Positions 16,507 to 25,800 of a stretch of 64,000 bases of DNA are shown here, one piece after another. The notes below the pieces were generated by a model. That model was not told where the DNA came from. It searched no databases and worked only from the letters and a program-made list of their open reading frames with translations. Location: positions 2,487,001 to 2,551,000 of the forward strand of contig NZ_JAATJC010000001.1 in the NCBI RefSeq assembly GCF_011927725.1, given 5' to 3'. How positions within the stretch are numbered: the first letter of the stretch is position 1; each line of letters starts with the position of its first letter. Made by a program: the position numbers and the translations under genes. Source of the DNA: Sphingomonas kaistensis. GTDB lineage: Bacteria > Pseudomonadota > Alphaproteobacteria > Sphingomonadales > Sphingomonadaceae.

Positions 16507-16956
16507 TCAGAGCTTCTCGCCAGGTCCCTGCCGGCCCCACAGACGCTCCATGATCAGATAGGTGAAGGACGCGCTCCAGGCGACCAGCACCAGCCCGTTG
16601 AGGGCCTCGATTCCGGCCACGATACGGATGTTGCCGTGGGGCAGGATGTCGCCGATCCCCAGCGTCGTGTAGGATGCGATCGAGAAGTAGAAATGGTCCT
16701 CGAACCAGCCGGGCCCACCGACGATCGCGCCCCGCAGTTCGCCCTCTCCGGCCCAGTCCAACAGCGAAAGGCCGAGGGCGTAGAGGAATACCTCGACCAG
16801 GTGGGCAAGGAAGATGGTGGTCAGGATGATCGGGAACGGGTGACGGATCTCGTCCTTGCGCCGGTAGACCCAGCGGCCGAGGCGTTCGAGCGTCCACAGG
16901 TGGATCAGGAAACAGCCGCCGATCAGGATGACCGTTACCACGACAGTCAGCAACAT
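16507..16956 (-). CDS. potassium-channel-like membrane protein (Ion_trans_2 type)
   Basis: This 149-residue protein has an N-terminal helix (about 2-22), a second helix (about 44-67), a re-entrant pore loop and a last helix (about 118-140). The pore loop contains SYTTLGIGDI, a variant of the K+ selectivity filter T-x-G-[YFI]-G-D, so K+ or another monovalent cation is the likely substrate. The ATG at 16956 has an AGAGGGG site. The upstream codons overlap the kinase gene and were rejected. Its stop directly abuts the stop of the convergent SLOG gene (tgatca). It lies 40 bases downstream of the kinase gene on the same strand, so kinase and channel are probably co-transcribed. No gating domain is present. 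Confidence 0.82.
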   Translation of the reverse strand: MLLTVVVTVILIGGCFLIHLWTLERLGRWVYRRKDEIRHPFPIILTTIFLAHLVEVFLYALGLSLLDWAGEGELRGAIVGGPGWFEDHFYFSIASYTTLGIGDILPHGNIRIVAGIEALNGLVLVAWSASFTYLIMERLWGRQGPGEKL

Positions 16957-16996
16957 GGGTGCCCCTCTGCAAGATCGGCGTGCAGCACGGCGCCGC

Positions 16997-19240
16997 TTAT
17001 GGTGATTGCGTCTGCTTGACGAGGAACACGAGATACGCCCGGGTCCGCTTGGCACTGGTGATGATGGTATCGGCCTGCGCGTTGGTGGTCGCCGTGCGCG
17101 CCGACCGCTTGAGCACTTTCAGATAATCGTCGTAGCCGCGCGCCAGGCGGCCATTCTCGCCGCGGTCCGCCCGCATCACCTGCCGCGCCATTCCGCGCGC
17201 CTCGTCGATGATACCATTCATTTCCGCCAGCTTCGCGCCAGACGCCGTGGCCGCCGAACTCGCTGATGAGGTTGTCGCAGCAGCGGTAGCGGTCGTGGCT
17301 GTCTGCGCCGCGGCGGCCGTCGCAGCCTTGGGCGTTGCGGCGGCCTTGGCGGTAGCCAGCTTCGCCGCTTCGGGTTGCGCCGCCAGTTTGACGGTAGGAA
17401 CGCTCGCCAACGTTGACCGCCAGGCCCGGTAGCGACCGAGGAGCTCGCGCGCAGCGGACGACGAGGCGGCTCCGTCGGCAGCCGCGTCGACCGCCTGTGC
17501 AGCGGTCTGAAACTCGGACGACTGGCCGGTCAGGCGCGCCAGATAAGTGCGCTCCGCCGCGCTGCCGGGAGCAGCACCGCCGCCGCCAGGGTCGGTCCAC
17601 GGGGCGGCGCCGGCCAAGCGCTGCCGCCGCATGGTCGCATCCTCGGCGAGCGCGGCCGCAAACGCCTTGTCGGCTGTCATGGCCGCCACGTTCATCGCAG
17701 CCTGCAAGGCAGCCGCGTCGCTCGACTTCGCAGGGTCGCCAAGTAAGGCCTGAAGCTGCGTCTGATCGCCTCCAAGCTTGTCGCTGGCCACCATCAGAGC
17801 CCCGATCGCGGCGTCGGGCGCACCCGCGGCCCGCGCTTCCTCTGCCAGCGCCTTCAGCCCCGGCGCGAGCATGCCCGTATCAGGTCCGGCATAGGCAGCC
17901 GTGACCGGCGCCGGGGGTGCGGCGTTCGGTTCCGATGACTCCGTGAGCGCATCCGAATTGGTTCTCGGAAGCAGGCTCCAGCCGGCAGCGCCCACGGCAA
18001 TCACAGCCGCCACGATTCCAGCCGCAACCAACGGCGTCTTCTTCGTTTCGGCAGGCGTCGGCGCGGGCGGCTTTGCCGCTGCGGCGGCCGGTTTGCGCGA
18101 AAGGTCAGGAGCCTTTGCCGGCTCCTCGCCCTTGCTCTCCGGAACGGCGGCCAGTGCGGCAGGCGCGGCGGCCTTGCGGGCAACGCCCGTCTCATGCCCG
18201 GCGCGCTTGAAGCTGGCTTGTTCGGGTTTGTCCGGGACGTTGGTTTCGATCGGGACGTCGGCGGCCTCGGCAGGCGGGGCGACCGGAACGATCTCATGCA
18301 CTGCGACTTCGTTGATGGTGAAGCGCGTGCGCTCGTCGTCCTCGGGCTCCGCCGCGACCTGCGGGAAGAGCGACAGCCACTCGGTGATCGATTGCGGCCG
18401 CTCCTCGGGCTTGATCGTCATCGCGGTGTCGATCGCCGCCAGGAATTTCTTACTGTAGCCGGGCCACTTGCCTGACCCGAGCGGCTCGCCCTGGCCGCCG
18501 TGGAGCCGTTCCAGCACCTCTGGCGGCTTGGTCCCCGTGACGCATTCGTAAAGCACCACGCCAAGTGCGTAGATGTCGGTCCACGGCCCCTGCTGGTAAG
18601 TCTTCACATATTGTTCGATCGCCGCGTAGGGCGGCGTGTGGAAGGTGACCTGCGTGCTGGTCGCCTCGGCCGTGTCGAAGCGGGCCGAGCCGAAGTCGAT
18701 CAGCACCGAGCGGCCCTCTGGCGTGATCAGGATGTTGGGCGGCTTGATGTCGCGGTGGAGAACGCCGACCCGGTGGGCCCGGTCGAGCCCTTCCGAGATC
18801 GGTGCGATGACGTCCCACAGGCTGCGCTCGTTGAACCGGCCACCGTTCTTCAGCAGGCGCGACAGCGACGTTCCGTCCTCGAAGTCCATCACCATGTAGG
18901 CGGTGCCGTGAATCTCGAACAGGCTGCGGACGCTGACGATGTTGGGATGGCGGCTGGGCGTGGACAGGTTCCACAGCAGCTTGGCCTCTTCGACGAACTT
19001 CTTCAGGCCGAGCGCGTGCACTTCTTCGGCGTCGGAATCGATCGGGACCACCGTCGCTTCCTCGTCGCGCTCGCTGATGGCGCTTGGGAAATATTCCTTA
19101 ATCGCGACCAGTTCGTTGAAGTAGATCCCGCGCGCCTTGTAAACGATTCCGAAGCCGCCGACGCCAAGCACCTCTTCCAGCCGCCACTCGCGAAGCACCG
19201 TCCCCGGCGGCAGGGCCTTGTTCGAATACGCCTTGCTCAT
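16997..19240 (-). CDS. transmembrane Ser/Thr protein kinase (Hanks type)
   Basis: The 747-residue protein has a kinase domain at about residues 20-290. It shows the glycine loop GVGGFGIVYKA, Lys48 (VAIKEY), the catalytic loop HRDIKPPN with Asp164, DFG at 182-184 and an APE-like segment PPYAAIEQY. A juxtamembrane linker rich in Ala, Pro and Glu follows, then one membrane helix (about 402-424, LVAAGIVAAVIAVGAAGW). About 320 Ala/Thr-rich residues, predicted periplasmic, end the protein. No PASTA or other known sensor domain is recognised. The phosphatase gene starts divergently 90 bases away, and the FHA-bearing TIR protein is four genes away, suggesting a kinase-phosphatase-FHA circuit. T6SS kinases (PpkA) look similar, but no secretion genes are present. 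Confidence 0.93.
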   Translation of the reverse strand: MSKAYSNKALPPGTVLREWRLEEVLGVGGFGIVYKARGIYFNELVAIKEYFPSAISERDEEATVVPIDSDAEEVHALGLKKFVEEAKLLWNLSTPSRHPNIVSVRSLFEIHGTAYMVMDFEDGTSLSRLLKNGGRFNERSLWDVIAPISEGLDRAHRVGVLHRDIKPPNILITPEGRSVLIDFGSARFDTAEATSTQVTFHTPPYAAIEQYVKTYQQGPWTDIYALGVVLYECVTGTKPPEVLERLHGGQGEPLGSGKWPGYSKKFLAAIDTAMTIKPEERPQSITEWLSLFPQVAAEPEDDERTRFTINEVAVHEIVPVAPPAEAADVPIETNVPDKPEQASFKRAGHETGVARKAAAPAALAAVPESKGEEPAKAPDLSRKPAAAAAKPPAPTPAETKKTPLVAAGIVAAVIAVGAAGWSLLPRTNSDALTESSEPNAAPPAPVTAAYAGPDTGMLAPGLKALAEEARAAGAPDAAIGALMVASDKLGGDQTQLQALLGDPAKSSDAAALQAAMNVAAMTADKAFAAALAEDATMRRQRLAGAAPWTDPGGGGAAPGSAAERTYLARLTGQSSEFQTAAQAVDAAADGAASSSAARELLGRYRAWRSTLASVPTVKLAAQPEAAKLATAKAAATPKAATAAAAQTATTATAAATTSSASSAATASGAKLAEMNGIIDEARGMARQVMRADRGENGRLARGYDDYLKVLKRSARTATTNAQADTIITSAKRTRAYLVFLVKQTQSP

Positions 19241-19330
19241 GCGCGACCAGCCCCCACGAAGCTGTTAACCGGGATCGCATAAACGGCTTGCCAATGCTAG
19301 TCATGTGAATGTTGCAGCGGGGTGCTTCTC

Positions 19331-20044
19331 ATGGCCTTTCAGTGCGTCAGTCGAACCCACGTCGGACTGAAGCGCCGGGTCAACGAGGATTCCCTCATGG
19401 TCCGGACGGAGCGTGGCTTGTGGGCCGTGGCCGATGGCATGGGCGGACATGAGGCCGGCGATGTCGCCAGCGGCAAGATCGCCCAGGCATTGCAGCTCCT
19501 TCCGATCGTCTACGACGTGGACGAACTGATCGATGCCGCCACGTCTGCCCTCCTGAGGATCAATCATGAACTGATTCAGCTCGCCCGCGGCGACGGCCTG
19601 CCGCGGACGATCGGCAGCACGGTAGTCGGCCTGGCCATTGCCGGGGCGGAGACGCGATGCTTCTGGGCGGGCGATAGTCGGGCCTATCGACTGCGCGGGG
19701 GGCGGTTGGTGCAGCTATCCCGCGATCACAGCCTGGTGCAGGAACTGGTGAATGCCGGGATGCTGCAGCCCGACGAAGCGCAGGATCATCCCCAGTCCAA
19801 CGTAGTCACTCGTGCGGTCGGGGTGTCGGAACATCTGAAGGTGGAAGTCGCTTCCGGCGACGCCCAGAGCGGCGACCTGTTCCTGCTGGCCAGCGATGGC
19901 CTGACCCGCGTCGTTCCGGATCACGAGCTTGCGGAGGAGATGTCGTCCGGCACGCTCGACACCATAGCGGACCGACTGGTCGAGCTGGTCCTGCAACGCG
20001 GCGCGCCGGACAATGTCTCGCTGATCCTGGTCCGCCAAACCTGA
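19331..20044 (+). CDS. PP2C-family Ser/Thr phosphatase
   Basis: This is a soluble metal-dependent protein phosphatase of 237 residues that would reverse the action of the neighbouring kinase. PPM motifs are intact: RRVNEDSLMV, ADGMGGHEAGDVASG, WAGDSRAYRLRGG, LLASDGLTRVV and GAPDNVSLILV, with the metal-binding Asp residues all present. The ATG at 19331 was preferred to the GTG at 19322, which sits too close to the GCGGGG site. It is divergent from the kinase gene, with 90 bases between the two starts. Such bare PP2C proteins accompany Hanks kinases in many bacterial signalling loci. Confidence 0.93.
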   Translation: MAFQCVSRTHVGLKRRVNEDSLMVRTERGLWAVADGMGGHEAGDVASGKIAQALQLLPIVYDVDELIDAATSALLRINHELIQLARGDGLPRTIGSTVVGLAIAGAETRCFWAGDSRAYRLRGGRLVQLSRDHSLVQELVNAGMLQPDEAQDHPQSNVVTRAVGVSEHLKVEVASGDAQSGDLFLLASDGLTRVVPDHELAEEMSSGTLDTIADRLVELVLQRGAPDNVSLILVRQT

Positions 20045-20059
20045 CACAGGAAGCGCTGC

Positions 20060-20314
20060 TTACTGCGGGATAGGTTGGGCCCCGGGAACCTTAAAAGGAT
20101 CCGACCGCCGGTCGAGCACCTTCTGAAGGTTGCGCCTGGAATCGCGGGCCTGCGCGTCCCATTCCGACTTACGCTTGCAAGTCCGTGGCTGGGAGATGTT
20201 GCTGCCAAGCGACGACGCGCGGCTGCGCTCGCAGATGACCGGATCTTTCGGCGTAGCCGTGACCACGATGGGATCGGGTGCGCTCAGGGCGAAGAGGGCA
20301 AGGAGGATGGACAT
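20060..20314 (-). CDS. small exported protein with a Cys pair, unknown function
   Basis: This 84-residue product has a short N-terminal hydrophobic segment (MSILLALFALSA), probably a signal peptide. The mature core has PVICERSRASSLGSNI, QPRTCKRKSEWDAQ and a charged helix ending near KVLDRR. The pattern ICxR...GS...RTC...(S/T)xxEW matches a family of small periplasmic proteins I recall as common in sphingomonads and annotated hypothetical; the two Cys may form a disulfide. A GGAG site lies upstream of the ATG. It is convergent with the phosphatase gene (15-base gap) and probably not part of that system. Confidence 0.6.
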   Translation of the reverse strand: MSILLALFALSAPDPIVVTATPKDPVICERSRASSLGSNISQPRTCKRKSEWDAQARDSRRNLQKVLDRRSDPFKVPGAQPIPQ

Positions 20315-20382
20315 CTGGGCAGCTCCGGCTGTGCGGTTCGCAGATTAGCAGAAGACGGGAGGCAGGACGACACCTGCCCCGC

Positions 20383-21954
20383 TCAATCCCCGGCGAAAGG
20401 CCCCAATGCATCGCGCAGCGGCCCGAGCCATTGCGCGTAGGGCCGCCAGGTACCGACGCCTTCGCGGTTGAGCGGACGACGGACCTGTTCGACGCTGGGG
20501 GTGCGCACCTCGCGCTTGCTTTCGTGAAAGCGCAGCACGGCCTCGTCGAAGCCGATCCCAAGTTGCTCGAACAGCGCCCGCAGCACAGGCTCGGGCCGCT
20601 CGATCAGTTCGTCGTAGGCGACGTGCTTGATCCAGCCGGGAATGACCTTGTCGAGGTGATCCATCAGCCGGACATAATCGACATAGGCCCGGCCTATCCC
20701 AGCCAGCGTGAAGGAGGAGGAATGGGCCCGGCTGAAGCTATGGCTGAAGTTCGACCAGCAGCAGGTCATCGCGTCGCGGCGGATGTCGATGATCTGCGCA
20801 TTGGGGAGGATCTGCCGGATGAGCAGCGCATTGCTCCAATTGTGCGGCATCTTGTCGACGAACCACGGCCGGTCCGTCCTTCGGTGCGCGGCAACCCGCC
20901 GGAGATATTCGCGCCCCATGCCGATCCGGTCGGACTCGGACATCGTTGCCACCGCCTCGGGGACCGAACGGATACCGGCCCGTGTCGCGCCTTCCATGAG
21001 GGTGCGGAGGAGGGCGGGGATATGAGGAAGTTCTCCGAGCGGTTCGATGTCGGGGTGCGAGCCCAGCATCTGCTCGAGCAGGGTCGAGCCCGAGCGCGGC
21101 AGGCTGGCGATGAAGATCGGCCCGGATGACGGATCCCCGCCGCCGGCGGTCGAAGCCAGGAACTCGGCGGTGAACAGGCGCTCGCTCTCCTCGACCTCGC
21201 GGCTGAGCTGCCCGGCATCATAGTCGAGCGACCGTTCGAAGATCGCATTGGCTTCCTGAAAATGATGAAAAGCGTCGGCGTACCGGCCTTCGGTCTGCAA
21301 CGCGCGGCCGAGGGCGAAATGCAGCGGAGCGACGTTGTTGACGTCCACCGCCTGATCGAGGGCGGTTTCCATGGCGGCAATGTCTTCTGGCCCGAACACC
21401 TTGCTCTTGATGCTGCCAATCCCCCACCACGCATCGCCGAGGTCGGGCGTAAGGGCGATGGCGCGGCGATAGGCGTCGATCGCGGCCTGGGTCTCACCGG
21501 CGCTTCGCAGATTGTGCGCATAAGCCAGCCAGAGATTGGCGCGTTCGGGATTTCGCTGGGTCGCGGCCTCCAGGATTTGGCGGGCATCCTCGTTCCGGCC
21601 GAGCTTGTCGAGGATCAGGCTGACGATGACCTCCGTCGCCGGATCGGACGGCGAGCGCAGGGTCTCGAAGATCGCCAGCGCTTCGGGCAATTTCTCCTGC
21701 TGGTTCAGCACCCGGGCGAGGTTGAGGAGGATTTCGCGGTTCGCGCGGTCCCGCGACAAGGCCTGACGGAAGAAGGTCTCCGCTTGGAACAGGGCACCAG
21801 TCGCGGCAGCCACCGATCCCAGCAGCGAAAGGCCCCGCGGGTCGCCCGGATGCTGCCGCAGGTGGTTGACCGCCAGGCCCGCCGCCTGGTCGTGGCGCTC
21901 GGCGCGAAAGGCCTGTTCGGCCCGGGCCAGAAGGGGTGCGGCAATGACGGTCAC
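20383..21954 (-). CDS. TPR-repeat sulfotransferase family protein
   Basis: This 523-residue protein has an N-terminal array of tetratricopeptide repeats (about residues 5-220; for example RAEQAFRAERHDQAAGLAVN) and a C-terminal sulfotransferase domain (about 255-510). The 5'-phosphosulfate-binding loop of PAPS enzymes is seen as SLPRSGSTLLEQMLGSH, and IDIRRDAMTCCWSNF resembles the 3'-phosphate-binding region. The start is a GTG overlapping the stop of the upstream sulfotransferase gene (GTGA). The acceptor substrate is unknown. Genes of this type often sit next to TonB receptors in sphingomonads, as here. Confidence 0.88.
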   Translation of the reverse strand: MTVIAAPLLARAEQAFRAERHDQAAGLAVNHLRQHPGDPRGLSLLGSVAAATGALFQAETFFRQALSRDRANREILLNLARVLNQQEKLPEALAIFETLRSPSDPATEVIVSLILDKLGRNEDARQILEAATQRNPERANLWLAYAHNLRSAGETQAAIDAYRRAIALTPDLGDAWWGIGSIKSKVFGPEDIAAMETALDQAVDVNNVAPLHFALGRALQTEGRYADAFHHFQEANAIFERSLDYDAGQLSREVEESERLFTAEFLASTAGGGDPSSGPIFIASLPRSGSTLLEQMLGSHPDIEPLGELPHIPALLRTLMEGATRAGIRSVPEAVATMSESDRIGMGREYLRRVAAHRRTDRPWFVDKMPHNWSNALLIRQILPNAQIIDIRRDAMTCCWSNFSHSFSRAHSSSFTLAGIGRAYVDYVRLMDHLDKVIPGWIKHVAYDELIERPEPVLRALFEQLGIGFDEAVLRFHESKREVRTPSVEQVRRPLNREGVGTWRPYAQWLGPLRDALGPFAGD

Positions 21955-22730
21955 GATGCTTCATACCCCAGCAGGCGGCGAAGTCCCGGCGCTTCATAGT
22001 CCACCAGCCGGCGGTGAAGGTCGGGCAAGGTGTCGGGAAGACGGCGCGAGACGCCGGAAAGGTTGTCGCGCGCGGTCCCGCTATGCGCCGGGTCGGCCCC
22101 GATCCTGACCCTGTCCGCCCAGTCGTCGGGCAGGCTGAGGCCCGCCGCCGCGAGCAGGGTCGAGAAGTACGTCTCGTCGAGCGAGCGTGCGGCGGCGCGG
22201 AGTTCCTCGAAGCGGACCACCAGCGACGCGCCCGGCAGCCAGGCGGCGGCATTGTGGCTGTAGGTTTCGTTCAAGGACGGCGCCTTGCGATAGACCCCGA
22301 AGATCATCGCCGAGAGCAGGTCGTCGACGCTCAGCCGGGGATCGCGAAGCTCGGCCATGTCGCCGTCGAAATTCTCCGACAGGAAGAAGCGGGCCCGCGC
22401 GAGTACCCAGTCGTAGGGATCGCGGACGAGCAGCAACCGGGTGACGTGCGCGGTCACCAGGGCGGTGGTGTCGGTGAACAGCAGGTGGCCGCACGACAGC
22501 ATCGGCGCGCGGGGGTCGAACGCTTCCTGGGTCACCTCGAGGTTGGGATATTGCACGAAGTCGCGCGCGTAATGCTGGGCGGGCGAGACGAACATTCGCA
22601 GGATGTTGCGCAGCAGGTGCGTCCCGCTTTTCGGGACCGAGTTGATGAACAGCGGCCGCGCAAGACGCTGCTGGACAAGACCATCGGCAAGCGCGTCGAG
22701 ACGGTCGGCGCGGAGGTTCACAGTCGGCAT
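21951..22730 (-). CDS. sulfotransferase domain protein
   Basis: This compact sulfotransferase has 259 residues from the ATG at 22730; upstream in-frame codons run into the intergenic space and look non-coding. It shows the PAPS 5'-loop INSVPKSGTHLLRNIL near residues 29-44 and the 3'-loop-like LLLVRDPYDWVLARARFF near 97-114. It lies 82 bases downstream of the large TonB receptor gene and overlaps the TPR-sulfotransferase start by four bases, so the three form one unit. The acceptor is unknown; a glycan, lipid or the receptor itself are open possibilities. Confidence 0.85.
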   Translation of the reverse strand: MPTVNLRADRLDALADGLVQQRLARPLFINSVPKSGTHLLRNILRMFVSPAQHYARDFVQYPNLEVTQEAFDPRAPMLSCGHLLFTDTTALVTAHVTRLLLVRDPYDWVLARARFFLSENFDGDMAELRDPRLSVDDLLSAMIFGVYRKAPSLNETYSHNAAAWLPGASLVVRFEELRAAARSLDETYFSTLLAAAGLSLPDDWADRVRIGADPAHSGTARDNLSGVSRRLPDTLPDLHRRLVDYEAPGLRRLLGYEAS

Positions 22731-22812
22731 CCGCACCTTCTTCGCATCTGCGGCTGACAAGACAAGGGGAGACGGATCGCTCCGCCTCCCCTCTCCTTGC
22801 AACAAGCTGGTG

Positions 22813-25800
22813 TCAGCGCTTGCGGCCGAGCCTGGCCGAAACGTTGACGAAGAAGCGGCGGCCAAGCCAGTCATACTGCGACACTGCCGGAGCCTGTCCG
22901 AGCGTTCCGATCGAACCACCGTTCAGCACCGAGATCCGCGGGGGACGGGTGTTGAACAGGTTGGAGACGCCGAGCGTCAGGTCGAAGCCCTCGATCTCCT
23001 TGGTCACCGACGCCGCATGGTAGAGCACCGCCGGCGTGGTCAGCTTCGGACAATAGGTGCCGCGCAGGTCGTTGGTGATGCAGCCGCTCGCCGCCGAGGA
23101 CGGGTTGAGGCGACCGAACAGACCCTCCGAGCTCGACTTGCCGATCAGGTCGATGCCGTAGAACAGCGACCAGCCGCTGTCGCGCGACGACCAGGACAGG
23201 TTGAGGTCGCCCACGAACTTGGGCGAGCCGACATCGCCCGCCGTGTTGCGGCCCGTGCCCTCGAACAGGTCGAAGACCTGCTTGCGGACCAGGGTCGCCT
23301 GGCCAAGGAAGGACAAAGTGCCCATTCGGCCCAGGTCCTGCCGGATGCTGGTCGTGAAATCGAAGCCAGACGTCCGCTGGCTTGCGATGTTGATGTACTT
23401 ATTGTCGACCGTGCTGATGATGTACTGCTGGGTGCCCGGGCCGAAGCGGGTGAACAACGAGCAGAGCGGATCGGTCGGGAAGGTGTCGCTGTTGTAGCAA
23501 CCCGAGACGATGTTGCCCGCGCCAAGCTGCGAGATCTGGCCGTTCACTTCGATGCTGAAGTAATCGACCGCGAAGTTGAACCGGGTTTCGGACAGGAAGC
23601 CGCCGAAGCGAGGGGTCAGGATGACACTGGCCGTCTTCGCCTTGGAGGTTTCGGCCTCGAGCAGCCCAAGACCGCCCTGCGAGCGCACCGTCGCGGTGAT
23701 CGCGCCGCCGCTGAAATTGCCCGGAATGCCCTGGCTGGCGCAATTGTCGCGGACCCGCTGCGTGATGTTGCCGGCAATGAAGTTGGCATCATAATTGGTG
23801 CAGGGATCGAGACGGCCAACGTTGATGAAGCTGGTTTCGTTGGCGAGGAATTGCTCGAACAGCGCCGGCGCACGGTAGGAAGTGCCGTAGGTGGCCCGGA
23901 ACCGCAGCCAGTTGGTCGGCGCATAGTTGCCGCCCAGCTTGTAGGTCCAGTTCCCGTTGTCGCTGTCCTCGACACCGTCGCTGCGGCGCTTGGCCGTGAC
24001 GCTGGTGACGCGCGCGGCGGCGTTCAGCGTCAGATCGCGCGCGAACGGAAGGTTGCGAAGGATCGGCACGTTGATTTCACCGAAGGCTTCCTTGGTGATC
24101 GACTGACCGGCCGTGATGCCGCTGGTCGAAGCGCCCCAGGCGTTGCCGGCCTGGGTGATCTCGCCCGGGGTGTCGACGATCTTGTCGCGCCGGGCCGAGG
24201 CGCCGAGCGCCATTCCAAGGTCGCCATAGGGCAGCTTGATCAGCGTGCCCGACAGCGAGAATTCGCCGTTCAGCTGATCGTAGCGGGTCTTGCCCGTTTC
24301 CCAGTCGGTCAGGAAGTCGGCCTGCTGCGGGGTCAGTTCACCGCGCAGGAAGAAGGGATCGGTCCAGGGAAGGTCGATGCACTGCTTCTTCGAGACCGGC
24401 AGGATCGTGCCGACGCACGAGGCCGTCTGGAAATAGCCGCTGTCGTAAACGTCCTGAAGGATCTGCTGCGAGCGATACTTGCCGTTCGAGCGACTGTACT
24501 GGACGTAGCTGTCGAACCGCCAGCCGGAGAGGAAACCGAGTTCGCCCTTCAGGCCGCCGACGCCGCGATAGTAATCGACCGTCTGGCTGTTGTCGCTGAG
24601 GTTGGTGATCCCGGTCGGCGACAGGAAGTTCACGCCTTCCCAGCCGTCGGCCCAGATGGTCGCCGGCGTGCCGGTTCCGTAGAGGTCGCCGGTGTAGCCG
24701 AAGTTCCAGAACTGCCGCCAACCGTTCTGGTAGGTCTTGCGGCGGTTGGCCAGGAATTCGGTGAACAGCTCGATGCTGTCGGTGATGTCGACGCCCGCCG
24801 CCAGGTAGCCGGTCATGCGCTCGGTCTTGGGAACGATCGTCTGTTCGAGGACGAACGGGTGATAGCTGTTCTGGACCGCGAGGCTGCGGGTGTCGTAGCC
24901 GGTCGGGAACCAGCCGGCGGGGGTGCGGATGTCGCCTTCATAGGCCGGCGCACCGAAGGCCGGAATGCCGAGGTTCTCGCCCGGATACTGATACTGGATC
25001 AGGACCGTCCCGCCCGCGAGCGAGGTGTTCGGTCCGGTGTTCGGGCCGCCCGGACCATCGAGGTACAGGTTGTCGATCAGGTTGTAGGTCCACACGTGAC
25101 CCCAGCGCAGATCCTCGCACTTGTACTTGCCGTCGCGGGGATCGATCAGATCGGCGCGCGACCCATCGGTCCGGAAGGTGTAGGCTTCGGGGCAGCCGAG
25201 GAAGTCGCGCTGGCCGCGGGCAAGCTCGTTCTGCTTGAAGTAGTCGCCGGCGACCGTGATGTACGCGCGGCCGAAATCCTTGCCCCACAGGGCGCTGACG
25301 CGATATTGCTCTCCGCCGCTTTCCTCGGTCGGCGAGGCATTGAAGTCGAGCTGGAGGCCGTCGCTGTCACGCTTGGTCAGGAGGTTGACCACGCCCGCGA
25401 CCGCGTCCGAACCATAGACCGACGACGCGCCGGTCTTGAGGATCTCGACGCTCTGCACCAGGCTTTGCGGAAGGACGTTTAAGTCGAAGCTGGACACGCC
25501 ACCGCGGGTACCCGCGGGACCGGCGCGACGGCCGTTCAGAAGCACCAGGGTACGGTTCGGGCCAAGGCCACGAAGATCGAGCAGCTGCGAGCCCGGGCCG
25601 CCGTTGGTGACGAAGTTCGACGACAGCGCGGAGGTGATCTGGGTCGAGCCGGCGGCGATCGGTGAGCTTTGCAGGGTGGTGGCAAGATCGGTCTTGCCTT
25701 CCTTGGCCGCGAGCTCGGTGTTGATGATCTGGATCGGGTCGGAGCTGGTGAATTCATCGCGCCGGATGCGCGAGCCGGTAACGACGATTTCGCCATCGTC

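Noticed and set aside
13802-20044. Type VI secretion post-translational module (PpkA/PppA/FHA)
   Set aside because: Kinase, phosphatase and FHA are present, but no Tss, Hcp, VgrG or ClpV gene is nearby, and the TIR, SLOG and channel proteins are foreign to T6SS.
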